From CAWATZ01 sp963784995 (lineage in GTDB: Bacteria > Planctomycetota > Planctomycetia > Gemmatales > Gemmataceae), in contig CAWATZ010000006.1 in assembly GCA_963784995.1 (NCBI GenBank), positions 310,001 to 374,000 of the forward strand: DNA of 64,000 bases, read 5' to 3'. Made by a program: the position numbers and the translations under genes. The notes below the pieces were generated by a model. It was not told the origin of the DNA. It saw nothing but the letters and a program-made list of their open reading frames with translations, and ran no database searches. Positions 56,496 to 64,000 of this stretch are shown in pieces (the first letter of the stretch is position 1; every line of letters begins with the position of its first letter).

Positions 56496-56750
56496 CTATT
56501 TCGAGATCCCAGCAGGGTGGCCGCCCTCGGTTGCGGCTACTGGTTCGCCAGTCCCCATGCTCTCGATTGGAAGAAATGACAGATAGTCTCGGACCTCAAG
56601 TTGCATGCGGTCCACTTCAGCCAGGAATCCGGAAGCGGCTGCGCGGTAGTTCACCGGGTTGGTCTCTGTCCTCCGGAGCTGAGCGATTTGTTGCTGGAAC
56701 CAGGCGATGCGTTCCAGAGTCGTTTGCAGCTCCTGGTCGTTGGCGATCAT
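56496..56750 (-). CDS. Small protein overlapping a nucleotidyltransferase-like gene
   Basis: 84 residues, helical (IANDQELQTTLERIAWFQQQIAQL...FLAEVDRMQLEVRDYLS). Its ATG (56748-56750) overlaps the stop of the upstream nucleotidyltransferase-like gene as ATGA, so translation is coupled. Proteins of this look often accompany small nucleotidyltransferase-like or toxin genes as the antitoxin or partner. That role is inferred from context, not from a recognised domain. Confidence 0.65.
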   Translation of the reverse strand: MIANDQELQTTLERIAWFQQQIAQLRRTETNPVNYRAAASGFLAEVDRMQLEVRDYLSFLPIESMGTGEPVAATEGGHPAGISK

Positions 56751-57194
56751 GATTCCTCCCCCACAATCTCGACAATGCCACGCTGGCCGCCTTCGCGCCT
56801 TATCTGCCAATACTCTATCATAGCCTGCTCCCCACCAAGCCCCGAGCACGCTTTGTCCAGAAGATGCTCGCTCCAAAATGAGCATCCGCTTCCATGTGCC
56901 GAAACACCAAAGCAGCCTCACCCTTCACGGTCGTCAAGTCGAAAGTGTCCTCCATGAGGAGGACGATGTCAACGTCTTTCGGTTCAGCCTTGGCAGTGAC
57001 GAACGAACCAAACACGACGAAACGCGCCAGTTGTCCGGTGGAGGTCACAAGCTGGTAAATGCGATGCAGCCTGCCGGCAACGGTACGGCGCGCTGAATCG
57101 TTCCTTGACCGAAGCGTTCAAGAATACCAGAGAGTGTCGCACGATGCACGCCTGGAGGAAGATCTCCGTCTTCATTGAACGCAGGCAATGTCAC
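56747..57194 (-). CDS. Nucleotidyltransferase-like protein (DUF6932-type), two frameshifts
   Basis: About 148 residues. The start LPAFNEDGDLPPGVHRATLS and the core FVVFGSFVTAKAEPKDVDIV (the GSF-x(8)-D-x-D pattern of nucleotidyltransferase folds) match small DUF6932-like proteins, whose typical end is also present (IEYWQIRREGGQRGIVEIV). These three blocks are in three frames, with changes near 57075 and 56870. The GTG at 57194 is a plausible start. Together with the overlapping small gene it resembles a toxin-antitoxin-like pair. Confidence 0.6.
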
Positions 57195-57262
57195 TGGTGC
57201 CACGCTCGCAAGCTCTCCTCTGGGATCGTAGCGATTCCGCAGTCCCTTCCCCAGCACCCGCC

Positions 57263-60200
57263 TCACCGCGGCGGCTCCGTGTACCCATTCCCCCTGCCAT
57301 CGCCCGGCCCATGGTGCCCCGGTTCGGGATGGTGCTGGATCGGCGCCGGGTGGTAGCTGTCCGTCGCCCCATCGTCCAACCCCATCATCGCCAGCCGCCG
57401 GTCGGCGAACCACTGGATCACGGAGTAGAACACCGGCGTCAGGAAGATGCCGAAGATGGTCACGCCCAGCATGCCCCAGAACACCGCCGTGCCCAGCGTC
57501 CGTCGCATCTCGGCACCGGCCCCCTCTGACAGCATCAGCGGCACCACGCCCAGGATGAACGCGAACGACGTCATGATGATCGGCCGCAACCGCAGCTGGC
57601 ACGCCGACAGCGTCGCCTCCTTGCGCGGCATGCCCGTCTCACGCTGCGCCTTGGCGAACTCCACGATCAGGATGGCGTTCTTGCACGCCAGGCCCACCAG
57701 CACCAGGAAGCCGATCTGCGTGAAAATGTTGATGTCCATCCTGGCCATGACCACACCACTGATGGCGCACAGCAGACACATCGGCACCACCAGGATCACG
57801 GCCAGCGGCAGCGACCAGCTTTCGTACTGCGCCGCCAGCACCAGGAAGACCAGCACCACGGCCAGCAGGAAGACCCAAGTGGCCGTGTTGCCCGTCGCCA
57901 GCTGCAAATAGGCCAGCTCGGTCCACTCCGTCCGCATCCCCTGCGGCAGGTCGGCGTTGGCCACGTCGAACAGCCGGTCGATCGCCTGGCCCGACGACGT
58001 GCCCGGGCCGGCGTCGGCGTAAATTGCCGCCGAGGCGTACATGTTGTAACGCATCACCAGCACCGGGCCGCTCACGAACTTCACCTGCGTGAAGGCCGAC
58101 AGCGGCACAAACTGACCCTGGTCGTTGCGCACCCGCAGATGCTTGATGTCCTCCACCGATTGGCGGAATTTCTCCAGGGCCTGGACGTTCACCTGCCAGG
58201 TCCGGCCGAAGCGGTTGAAATCGTTGATGTAATAGGCGCCCAGGTTGGCCTCCAGTGTCGTCCGCACGTCGTCGATCGAAACGCCGCGATCCTTGGCCTG
58301 GGCCCGATCGATGACCAGCTCCAGCCAGGGCGTGTCGGCCCGGAAGCTGGTGAACAGACCTTGCAGTTTCGCATCGTTCGAGCCTTCGTGGACCACGTCG
58401 TCGGCGCTCTTCTGCAGCATCGCCAGGGTGTTGTCGCCGGTGTCCTGCAAGATGATCTTGAAGCCGCCCGCCGTGCCCAGGCCCTCCACCGGGGGGGCAC
58501 CGAAGATGTTCACGATGGCATTGGGCACCTCGTCGTTGAACTGCTCCTCCAGCTTGGCCGCGATGTCGTCGGCCGACAGATTGGGACGATCCTCGAACTC
58601 CTCCAGCATCACGTACAACGCTCCAAAGTTGGAGGCGTTGGCATTGAGAAGGATCGACTGGCCGGCGATGGCAACCGTGTGCTTGACACCCCTGGTATTC
58701 AGGGCCAGTTCCTCGATCTTCTTGACCACGGCCTGAGTCCGGGGCAGGGCGGCGGCGTCGGGCAGCTGGACGTTGACCAGCAGGAAGCCCTTGTCCTGCT
58801 GGGGAATGAAGCCGGTCGGCGTCGTCTGGAAACCGTACCAGGTCAGGTACAAGAGGCCGCCATAGAGCAGCAGCACCACGGCGCTGACCCGCAGCAGACC
58901 GCCCACCGAGCGGACGTAGGCGGTGGTCGAGAGATCGAAGCCCTTGTCGAAGCCGCGGAAGAACCAGCCCAGCAGGAAGTTGACCGGCTTCGACAGCAGC
59001 ACGCCGATCCCCGTGGCCACCAGCACACCCAGCACGATCGGCCCCCACAGGCGCAGGGCGTCCAGCTGGGCCGTGGTCAGCTGTAGGATCGGTTCGGGGC
59101 CGGTCAGTTGCAGGGCCGACAGGGCCTCGCCGGCCCAGTGCCGGCCGATCTTGTGGCCCAGCCAGGCGCCCAGAGGCGGAAAGACAAACCACGGCATTGG
59201 CTCAAAGATGCCCTTGACCCGCCGCCGCAGCAGAATGGCCGACAGGGCCGGGCTGAGGGTCAGCGAGTTGAAGGCGGAGATCAGCGTCGAGACGGCGATG
59301 GTCACGGCGAACTGGCGGAAGAACTGGCCGACAATGCCGGTGATGAAGGCGCACGGCACGAACACCGCCGCCAGCACCAGGCCAATGGCGATCACTGGGC
59401 CGGACACCTGCTCCATCGCCTTCAGACTCGCCTCCCGCGGCGACATGCCGTGTTCGATGTGATGCTCCACGGCTTCGACGACGACGATGGCGTCGTCCAC
59501 CACGATGCCGATGGCCAGCACCAGGCCGAACAGCGTCAGGTTGTTCAGACTGAAGCCGATGGCGGCCATCACGGCGAAGGTGCCGACGATGGCCACGGGC
59601 ACGGCGATCAGCGGGATCAGGGTGGAGCGCCAGTTTTGCAGGAACACCAGCACCACCACGGCCACCAGCACGATGGCGTCAAAGAGCGTCTCGAACACCT
59701 CCCAGACCGATTCGCGGATGAACGGCGTGGTGTCGTAGACCACCCGGTAGTCGTAGCCGGGCGGAAAATACTCCTTCAGCTGCCGCATGCGCTTCTTGAC
59801 ACGCTCGGCCACGTCCATGGCGTTGGAGCCGGGCAGCTGGTAGACCGACAGGGCCACCGACGGCTTGCCGTCCATCGTGCAGGTCTGGTCGTACGACTGA
59901 GCGTCAAAAGCGACCTTGGCCACGTCCTTCACGTAGACCAGCGTGTTGCCGTCGTTGCGCAGCATGATGCGCTCGAACTGCTCGGGCGTCTCCAGCCGGC
60001 CCAAAGTGGTGATGATGTACTGCGACACCTGGCCCTTCGGCGTCGGCGGCTGGCCGATCTGACCGGCGGCCACCTGGATGTTCTGCTCGCTGACCTTGTT
60101 GATCACGTCCTGGGCGTTCAGACCGTAGGAGGACAGTTTCTGCGGGTCCAGCCACAGCCGCATGCTGTAGTTGCGCTGGCCGATGTAGGTGATGTCGCCG

Positions 60201-60718
60201 ACGCCCGGCAGACGGGACAGCTCGTCGCGGATCTGAATAGTGGCATAGTTGGACAGCTGCAAGCTGCTGCGCGAGTTGTCGCTGGAGAAGAGGTTGACGA
60301 TCAGCAGCACGTTGGGTGACTTCTTCTTGACGGAGATACCACGCCGCTTGACCAGGTCGGGCAGGATCGGCTCGGCCAGCGACTCGCGGTTTTGCACCAG
60401 CACCTGGGAGATATTAAGATCGGAGCCGGGCTGGAAGGTGACCGTTAGAGTGTAGTTGCCGTCGTTGGTGCATTGCGACGACATGTACATCATCCCTTCG
60501 ACGCCGTTGACCTGCTGCTCGATTGGAGCGGCCACGGTGTCGGCCACGACCTGGGCGTTGGCGCCCGGGTAGGAGGCGGACACTTCGACCGTCGGCGGCG
60601 CGATCTCGGGATACTGAGCCACCGGCAGGGTGAACAGCGAGATGCCGCCGCCCAGCACGATCACGATCGATAGCACCGACGCGAAGATCGGCCGGTTGAT
60701 GAAAAAGCGCGAAAACAT
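57263..60718 (-). CDS. RND efflux pump inner-membrane transporter (HAE-1 type)
   Basis: 1151 residues, intact, starting MFSRFFINRPIFASVLSIVI. It shows TM1, the porter domain (PPTVEVSASYPGANAQVVAD), the TM2-TM6 bundle with the proton-relay Asp pair in GIVVDDAIVVVEAVEHHIEH, a second half (TTPTGFIPQQDKGFLLVNVQ) and C-terminal helices (VVPMCLLCAISGVV, QIGFLVLVGLACKNAILIVEFAK). It is about 100 residues longer than AcrB, mainly through an insert between TM6 and TM7 (about residues 515-610). It should export drugs or other amphiphiles by proton antiport with an adaptor and outer-membrane channel. Neither of these is in the window; they probably lie beyond 64000. Confidence 0.94.
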   Translation of the reverse strand: MFSRFFINRPIFASVLSIVIVLGGGISLFTLPVAQYPEIAPPTVEVSASYPGANAQVVADTVAAPIEQQVNGVEGMMYMSSQCTNDGNYTLTVTFQPGSDLNISQVLVQNRESLAEPILPDLVKRRGISVKKKSPNVLLIVNLFSSDNSRSSLQLSNYATIQIRDELSRLPGVGDITYIGQRNYSMRLWLDPQKLSSYGLNAQDVINKVSEQNIQVAAGQIGQPPTPKGQVSQYIITTLGRLETPEQFERIMLRNDGNTLVYVKDVAKVAFDAQSYDQTCTMDGKPSVALSVYQLPGSNAMDVAERVKKRMRQLKEYFPPGYDYRVVYDTTPFIRESVWEVFETLFDAIVLVAVVVLVFLQNWRSTLIPLIAVPVAIVGTFAVMAAIGFSLNNLTLFGLVLAIGIVVDDAIVVVEAVEHHIEHGMSPREASLKAMEQVSGPVIAIGLVLAAVFVPCAFITGIVGQFFRQFAVTIAVSTLISAFNSLTLSPALSAILLRRRVKGIFEPMPWFVFPPLGAWLGHKIGRHWAGEALSALQLTGPEPILQLTTAQLDALRLWGPIVLGVLVATGIGVLLSKPVNFLLGWFFRGFDKGFDLSTTAYVRSVGGLLRVSAVVLLLYGGLLYLTWYGFQTTPTGFIPQQDKGFLLVNVQLPDAAALPRTQAVVKKIEELALNTRGVKHTVAIAGQSILLNANASNFGALYVMLEEFEDRPNLSADDIAAKLEEQFNDEVPNAIVNIFGAPPVEGLGTAGGFKIILQDTGDNTLAMLQKSADDVVHEGSNDAKLQGLFTSFRADTPWLELVIDRAQAKDRGVSIDDVRTTLEANLGAYYINDFNRFGRTWQVNVQALEKFRQSVEDIKHLRVRNDQGQFVPLSAFTQVKFVSGPVLVMRYNMYASAAIYADAGPGTSSGQAIDRLFDVANADLPQGMRTEWTELAYLQLATGNTATWVFLLAVVLVFLVLAAQYESWSLPLAVILVVPMCLLCAISGVVMARMDINIFTQIGFLVLVGLACKNAILIVEFAKAQRETGMPRKEATLSACQLRLRPIIMTSFAFILGVVPLMLSEGAGAEMRRTLGTAVFWGMLGVTIFGIFLTPVFYSVIQWFADRRLAMMGLDDGATDSYHPAPIQHHPEPGHHGPGDGRGNGYTEPPR

Positions 60719-60731
60719 TATTGGCTCTGCC

Positions 60732-61928
60732 TCACTTGCCTGTCTCGTTGTTTTGCTCGAATGTTGGCTCACCGTAGGACGGCTCTCCCGAGCCGTCCGG
60801 ACGGCTCGGGAGAGCCGTCCTACGCGGCCCTTGGGGCTGAGTGAAACCCCAGCGCAGGATTACGACCAGCAGCGCCACGGCCACCGGCACGATGGCGGCT
60901 TTGAGTCCCGTCGTCCAAACGGAAGCCCAGCTGAACGGTGGGACGTCCTGGGCCACGACGTAATCAAGGCCGGGCGGGAAACGAGCCTTCAGCTGCTCCA
61001 TCGACTTCTTGACGCGCTCAGACACCTCCCGGGGGTTGTCGCCGGGGATCTGGTAGATTTCCAGTCCTACCGCTGGTTTGCCGTCCACCGTGCAGTCCGG
61101 GTCGTTGGGCTGCTCGCGGGGTTCAATCCTGGCCACGTCCTTGAGACGCACCAGCTTGTCGCCGGCGTTGTGCAGGATGATGTCTCCAAATTGCTCAGGG
61201 CTCTCCAGCCGGCCTAGAGAGGTGATGACCAACTGCGGCGGCTTACCGTGTTCCATGGGCGGTGGGTCAATCGGCGCGGCCACCTGGACATTCTGTGCGT
61301 TGATCGCGTTGACGACGTCCAGGGCGCTGATACCGTTGGATAACAGTTTCTTCGGGTCCAACCACATCTGCAGGTGGTTGTCGCGCCGGCCAATGCAGAT
61401 CACGTCGCCGACGCCGGGGACCCGGGACAGTTCATCGCGGACAAAGATCGTGGCGTAATGGCTCAGGAACACGACGTCGTGCTTGCCGTCGCTGGAGTAA
61501 AGCTTGACGAGCATCAGCGCCTTCGCCGATCTCTTCTTGACGGAGACGCCCTCGTACTGCACTTCTGCGGGAATCGTCGGCAGCGCCAGCGCGACGCGGT
61601 TCTGCACCAGCACCTGCGCCATGTCCAGGTCGGTCCCACGCCGAAAGGTGATGATCAACTCGCAGTTGCCATCATCGGCGCATTTCGAGGTCAGGGACGC
61701 CATCCCCTCGACACCTTGGATCTCTCTTTTGAGTGGAGCGGCCACGGTGTCGGTCACGGTCTGGGCGTTCACTCCCGGATAGGATGCGGACACGACCACC
61801 GTTGGCGGGCCGGTTTGCGGGGACTGGATGACCGGCAGCGTAAACAGAGCGACGCCGGCTCCCAGCACGATCCCAAGTGCCAGCACCGATGCGATGATCG
61901 GTCGATAGATGCTCAAGCGCGAAAACAT
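60732..61928 (-). CDS. N-terminal RND fragment (TM1-porter-TM2 only)
   Basis: 398 residues, similar to the first third of the neighbouring pump: MFSRLSIYRPIIASVLALGI, PPTVVVSASYPGVNAQTVTD, LVQNRVALALPTIPAEVQYE, then a second membrane helix (LKAAIVPVAVALLVVILRW). It stops soon after, without the proton-relay helices or second half. None of the three frames continues the homology downstream, where the next gene starts 13 bp later, so this is not a simple frameshift. The last ~30 residues are coded partly by the 52-bp perfect palindrome at 60773-60824. It may be a gene remnant or an accessory subunit. Confidence 0.8.
   Translation of the reverse strand: MFSRLSIYRPIIASVLALGIVLGAGVALFTLPVIQSPQTGPPTVVVSASYPGVNAQTVTDTVAAPLKREIQGVEGMASLTSKCADDGNCELIITFRRGTDLDMAQVLVQNRVALALPTIPAEVQYEGVSVKKRSAKALMLVKLYSSDGKHDVVFLSHYATIFVRDELSRVPGVGDVICIGRRDNHLQMWLDPKKLLSNGISALDVVNAINAQNVQVAAPIDPPPMEHGKPPQLVITSLGRLESPEQFGDIILHNAGDKLVRLKDVARIEPREQPNDPDCTVDGKPAVGLEIYQIPGDNPREVSERVKKSMEQLKARFPPGLDYVVAQDVPPFSWASVWTTGLKAAIVPVAVALLVVILRWGFTQPQGPRRTALPSRPDGSGEPSYGEPTFEQNNETGK
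60773..60824. repeat. 52-bp perfect palindrome at the end of the RND fragment
   Basis: Bases 60773-60798 and 60799-60824 are exact reverse complements with no spacer (arm begins CGTAGGACGGCTCTCCCGAG). On the coding strand it gives an in-frame Arg/Ser/Pro-rich tail of the RND fragment. Confidence 0.95.
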
Positions 61929-61955
61929 TAGGTGTACCCCGCTTCATTCAGTCTG

Positions 61956-62033
61956 CCGAGCCGCGCACGCAGCGCAGCGGAGTAAGCGGCCCGCAGCAAC
62001 CGCTTACTCCGCTGCGCTGCGTGCGCGGCTCGG
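61956..62033. repeat. Perfect 34-bp inverted repeat ending the third RND gene
   Basis: Arms 61956-61989 and 62000-62033 are exact complements with a 10-base loop (arm begins CCGAGCCGCGCACGCAGCGC). The arm encodes the last residues (SRARSAAE) and the TAA of the upstream RND gene. It could terminate that transcript before the RND fragment gene. Confidence 0.95.
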
Positions 62034-64000
62034 ACCCTTCGCAAAGGCGTCGTGCCTTGGTCTTTTTTCCACGTGTGAGATGCCTTTGCCTCGGGGTCTT
62101 AACAGCTTCGGCAACCACGGCAGCCCCAGTGCCAGCGCTCCCAGCACCAGAAACAGTATCCGGCTAAACTGCCGGGCCCGCACCGAGGAGAACAGCGGTA
62201 TCTCAACAAAGCCTTCGATGACGTAGAAGAACACCGGCGTCAGGAAGATGCCGAACAGGGTCACGCCCAGCATGCCGCTGAACACCGCCGTGCCCAGCGA
62301 GCGCCGCATCTCCGAGCCGGCTCCGATGGACACCAGCAGCGGCACCACGCCCAGGATAAAGGCGAACGACGTCATCAGGATCGGCCGCAAGCGCAGCCGG
62401 CACGCCTCCAGGGTGGACAGGTCGCGCGCCAGACCATCCTCGCGCTTGTGCTTGGCGAACTCCACGATCAGGATGGCGTTCTTGCTGGCCAATCCCACCA
62501 GCACCACGAAGCCAATCTGCGTGAAGATGTTGATGTCCGTCCCGGTCACGGCCACGCCGGTCAGCGAGCCGAGGATGCACATGGGCACCACCAGGATCAC
62601 CGCCAGCGGCAGCGCCCAGCTCTCGTACTGCGCCGCCAGCACCAGGAACACGAACACCACCGCCAGCGGGAAGATCAGGCTGTTCCAGACGTTTTTCGCG
62701 GCGTCGATCTGAATGTAATTGATCTCGGTCCACTCAAAGCCCATCGACTGCGGTAGGGTGTCGTTACAGAGTGCCTCCATGGTGTCGATGCCCACGCCCG
62801 AGGACACGTCGCTGCGGCAGCTGCCGACAATGGCGGCGGCCGGATACATGTTGTAGCGTGCCACCAGGATCGGACCGCCGACCTCCTTGATGGTCATGAG
62901 CGAGCCCAGCGGCACCATGCTGCCCTTGTTGTTCCGCACCTTGATCAGACGGACCTTGTCGGGATTGTCGCGGTAAGGCCCCTGCGCCTGGACGACCACT
63001 TGCCAGGTCCGGCCGAACTTGTTGAAGTCGTTGACGTACAGCGAGCCGAGGTAAATCTGCAAGGTGCTGAACACGTCGCGCGGATTGACGCCCATTGTCT
63101 GGCACTGGTCGCGATCCACGTCCACGTACAGCTGCGGCGCGTTGGCCCGGAAGACCGTGAAGGCACTGGCGATCTTGTCGTTCTTGCGAGCGGCGTTGAT
63201 GACCTCGTCGGTCTGTTTTTGCAGCTCGGCCAGGCTGTTGTCGCCGCGGTCCTCGATGATCAGCTTGTAGCCGCCCGCCGAGCCCAGCCCCGAGACCGGC
63301 GGCGGTCCAAAGATCGAGATGATCGCCTCGGGAATCTCCTCGCTCAGTCGGGCCCGCAGCCGATCGGCGATGGCGTTGCTGGACAGACTGTGAGCGACCC
63401 CGTTTTCATCGACGTAAGGGTAACGGCGCTCCTCGAAGGATTTGAGGGTGATGAACAGGTTGCCGAAGTTGGAACCGTTGGCGCTGAGCGTGAACGACGA
63501 GCCGGCAATGGAGATGGTGTGGGCCACGCCGGGCATCCGGCGAATGATTTCGCTGGCATGGTCCATCACCTTCTGGGTCCGCTCCAGCGAGGCGGCGTCG
63601 GGCAGCTGCACGGCGGCGAAAAGCCGGGACTGGTCCTGGTCCGGGATGTAACCGACCGGCAGCCGGGTCGAGATCCACCAGGTCAACCCCATCAGGCCGC
63701 CGTACACCACCAGTACCAGGACACAGCCACGCAGGGCCAGGCCCACCAGTTGCGTGTAGCCCCCGACCGTCTGGCGGAAGCACCAGTTGAACAGGCGGAA
63801 GAACCAGCCCAGCAGCACGTCCAGCGCTCGGCCCAGTACGTCCTTGCGGGCGTTGCGAGGCTGGAGCAGGATGGCGGCCAGGGCGGGGCTCAGCGTCAGC
63901 GAGTTGAACGCCGAGATCACGGTCGAGACCGCAATCGTCAGGGCGAACTGGCGGAAGAACGAGCCGGTGATGCCGCTGATGAAGGCACAGGGCACAAACA
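62004..64000 (-). CDS. RND efflux pump transporter, N-terminus beyond window
   Basis: The last ~660 residues are visible, starting at PCAFISGITGSFFRQFALTI (TM5-TM6 region). The second porter half (LPVGYIPDQDQSRLFAAVQL, VFRANAPQLYVDVDRDQCQT) and the final helices (VVPMCILGSLTGVAVTGTD, GFVVLVGLASKNAILIVEFA) are typical of HAE-1 pumps. It is clearly homologous to the pump at 57263-60718 but lacks its TM6-TM7 insert. The C-terminus is extended by a basic tail and ends inside the 61956-62033 palindrome. Gene order is this pump, fragment, pump, all on the minus strand. Confidence 0.93.
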   Translation of the reverse strand, partial: FVPCAFISGITGSFFRQFALTIAVSTVISAFNSLTLSPALAAILLQPRNARKDVLGRALDVLLGWFFRLFNWCFRQTVGGYTQLVGLALRGCVLVLVVYGGLMGLTWWISTRLPVGYIPDQDQSRLFAAVQLPDAASLERTQKVMDHASEIIRRMPGVAHTISIAGSSFTLSANGSNFGNLFITLKSFEERRYPYVDENGVAHSLSSNAIADRLRARLSEEIPEAIISIFGPPPVSGLGSAGGYKLIIEDRGDNSLAELQKQTDEVINAARKNDKIASAFTVFRANAPQLYVDVDRDQCQTMGVNPRDVFSTLQIYLGSLYVNDFNKFGRTWQVVVQAQGPYRDNPDKVRLIKVRNNKGSMVPLGSLMTIKEVGGPILVARYNMYPAAAIVGSCRSDVSSGVGIDTMEALCNDTLPQSMGFEWTEINYIQIDAAKNVWNSLIFPLAVVFVFLVLAAQYESWALPLAVILVVPMCILGSLTGVAVTGTDINIFTQIGFVVLVGLASKNAILIVEFAKHKREDGLARDLSTLEACRLRLRPILMTSFAFILGVVPLLVSIGAGSEMRRSLGTAVFSGMLGVTLFGIFLTPVFFYVIEGFVEIPLFSSVRARQFSRILFLVLGALALGLPWLPKLLRPRGKGISHVEKRPRHDAFAKGPSRARSAAE

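Noticed and set aside
57639..59192. Minus-strand frame inside the first RND gene
   Set aside because: Shadow frame of the intact RND coding sequence, with no membrane pattern.
60732..61928. RND fragment as the frameshifted N-terminus of the next pump
   Set aside because: The next pump has its own complete N-terminus starting 13 bp downstream, so the fragment is a separate partial gene.
1..64000. CRISPR array, rRNA or tRNA genes
   Set aside because: No regularly spaced direct repeats, and no recognisable rRNA segments or tRNA cloverleaf were noticed by eye. A tRNAscan-SE run would settle the tRNA question.

Overview
This window comes from a high-GC planctomycete, most probably of the Gemmataceae (Gemmata and relatives). 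The evidence is the gene content: an adjacent ECF sigma factor and Ser/Thr kinase-WD40 receptor, a DUF1549/DUF1553, DUF1501 and WD40 run, a DUF1583-like secreted protein, many WD40 and beta-propeller proteins, a hybrid CheA beside an HPt-STAS protein, and numerous long palindromic repeats, some inside genes. No rRNA, tRNA, CRISPR array, transposase or phage gene was recognised.

Layout. 1-8.5 kb (+): the end of a two-domain glycosyltransferase, then a tight cluster of a cytoplasmic Ser/Thr kinase, a WCWAAC-type papain-like cysteine protease, an unknown protein, a ~1030-residue helical-repeat protein and a degenerate J-domain protein. 8.6-12.6 kb (-): an ABC exporter ATPase and permease followed closely by threonine synthase. 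12.8-16.2 kb (+): two secreted WD40 proteins. 16.4-22.4 kb (-): an ECF sigma factor followed by a kinase-WD40-HEAT protein with an extra C-terminal domain. 22.7-26.4 kb (-): HPt-STAS protein and CheA-CheW-CheW-REC hybrid kinase. 26.6-33.9 kb (-): a LysR-type regulator overlapping gltB, then gltD. 34-38 kb: a large secreted WD40 protein bracketed by two copies of a ~320-bp structured repeat. 38-42 kb (-): fused dihydroxyacetone kinase, an LTxxQ-rich membrane-anchored protein and a PP2C phosphatase. 42-47 kb: a methyltransferase, then a WD40, DUF1501 and DUF1549/1553 set on the opposite strand. 47-54.5 kb: two paralogous Cys-rich secreted proteins, a DUF11-repeat protein and a beta-propeller/phosphoesterase. 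54.6-57.2 kb (-): small accessory genes (Uma2 nuclease, HEAT protein, nucleotidyltransferase-like pair). 57.2-64 kb (-): three RND pump genes, the middle one only an N-terminal fragment and the last running off the window.

Two properties cut across the window. First, about twenty single frameshifts interrupt otherwise well-conserved genes, including gltB, cheA and the sigma factor. Residual assembly indels explain this better than gene decay, so those genes are annotated as whole spans with the shift positions given. Second, there are at least fifteen long inverted repeats, many with perfect stems of 20-44 bp or spacer-free 52-60 bp palindromes. They occur between genes, at gene ends where they supply the stop codon, and in-frame inside coding sequences. 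Several families have two copies here. The most striking pair (34062-34385 and 37600-37925) keeps flanks and loops but replaces a 30-bp perfect stem with an unrelated 30-bp perfect stem, which makes it the best candidate for a previously undescribed element or structured RNA.
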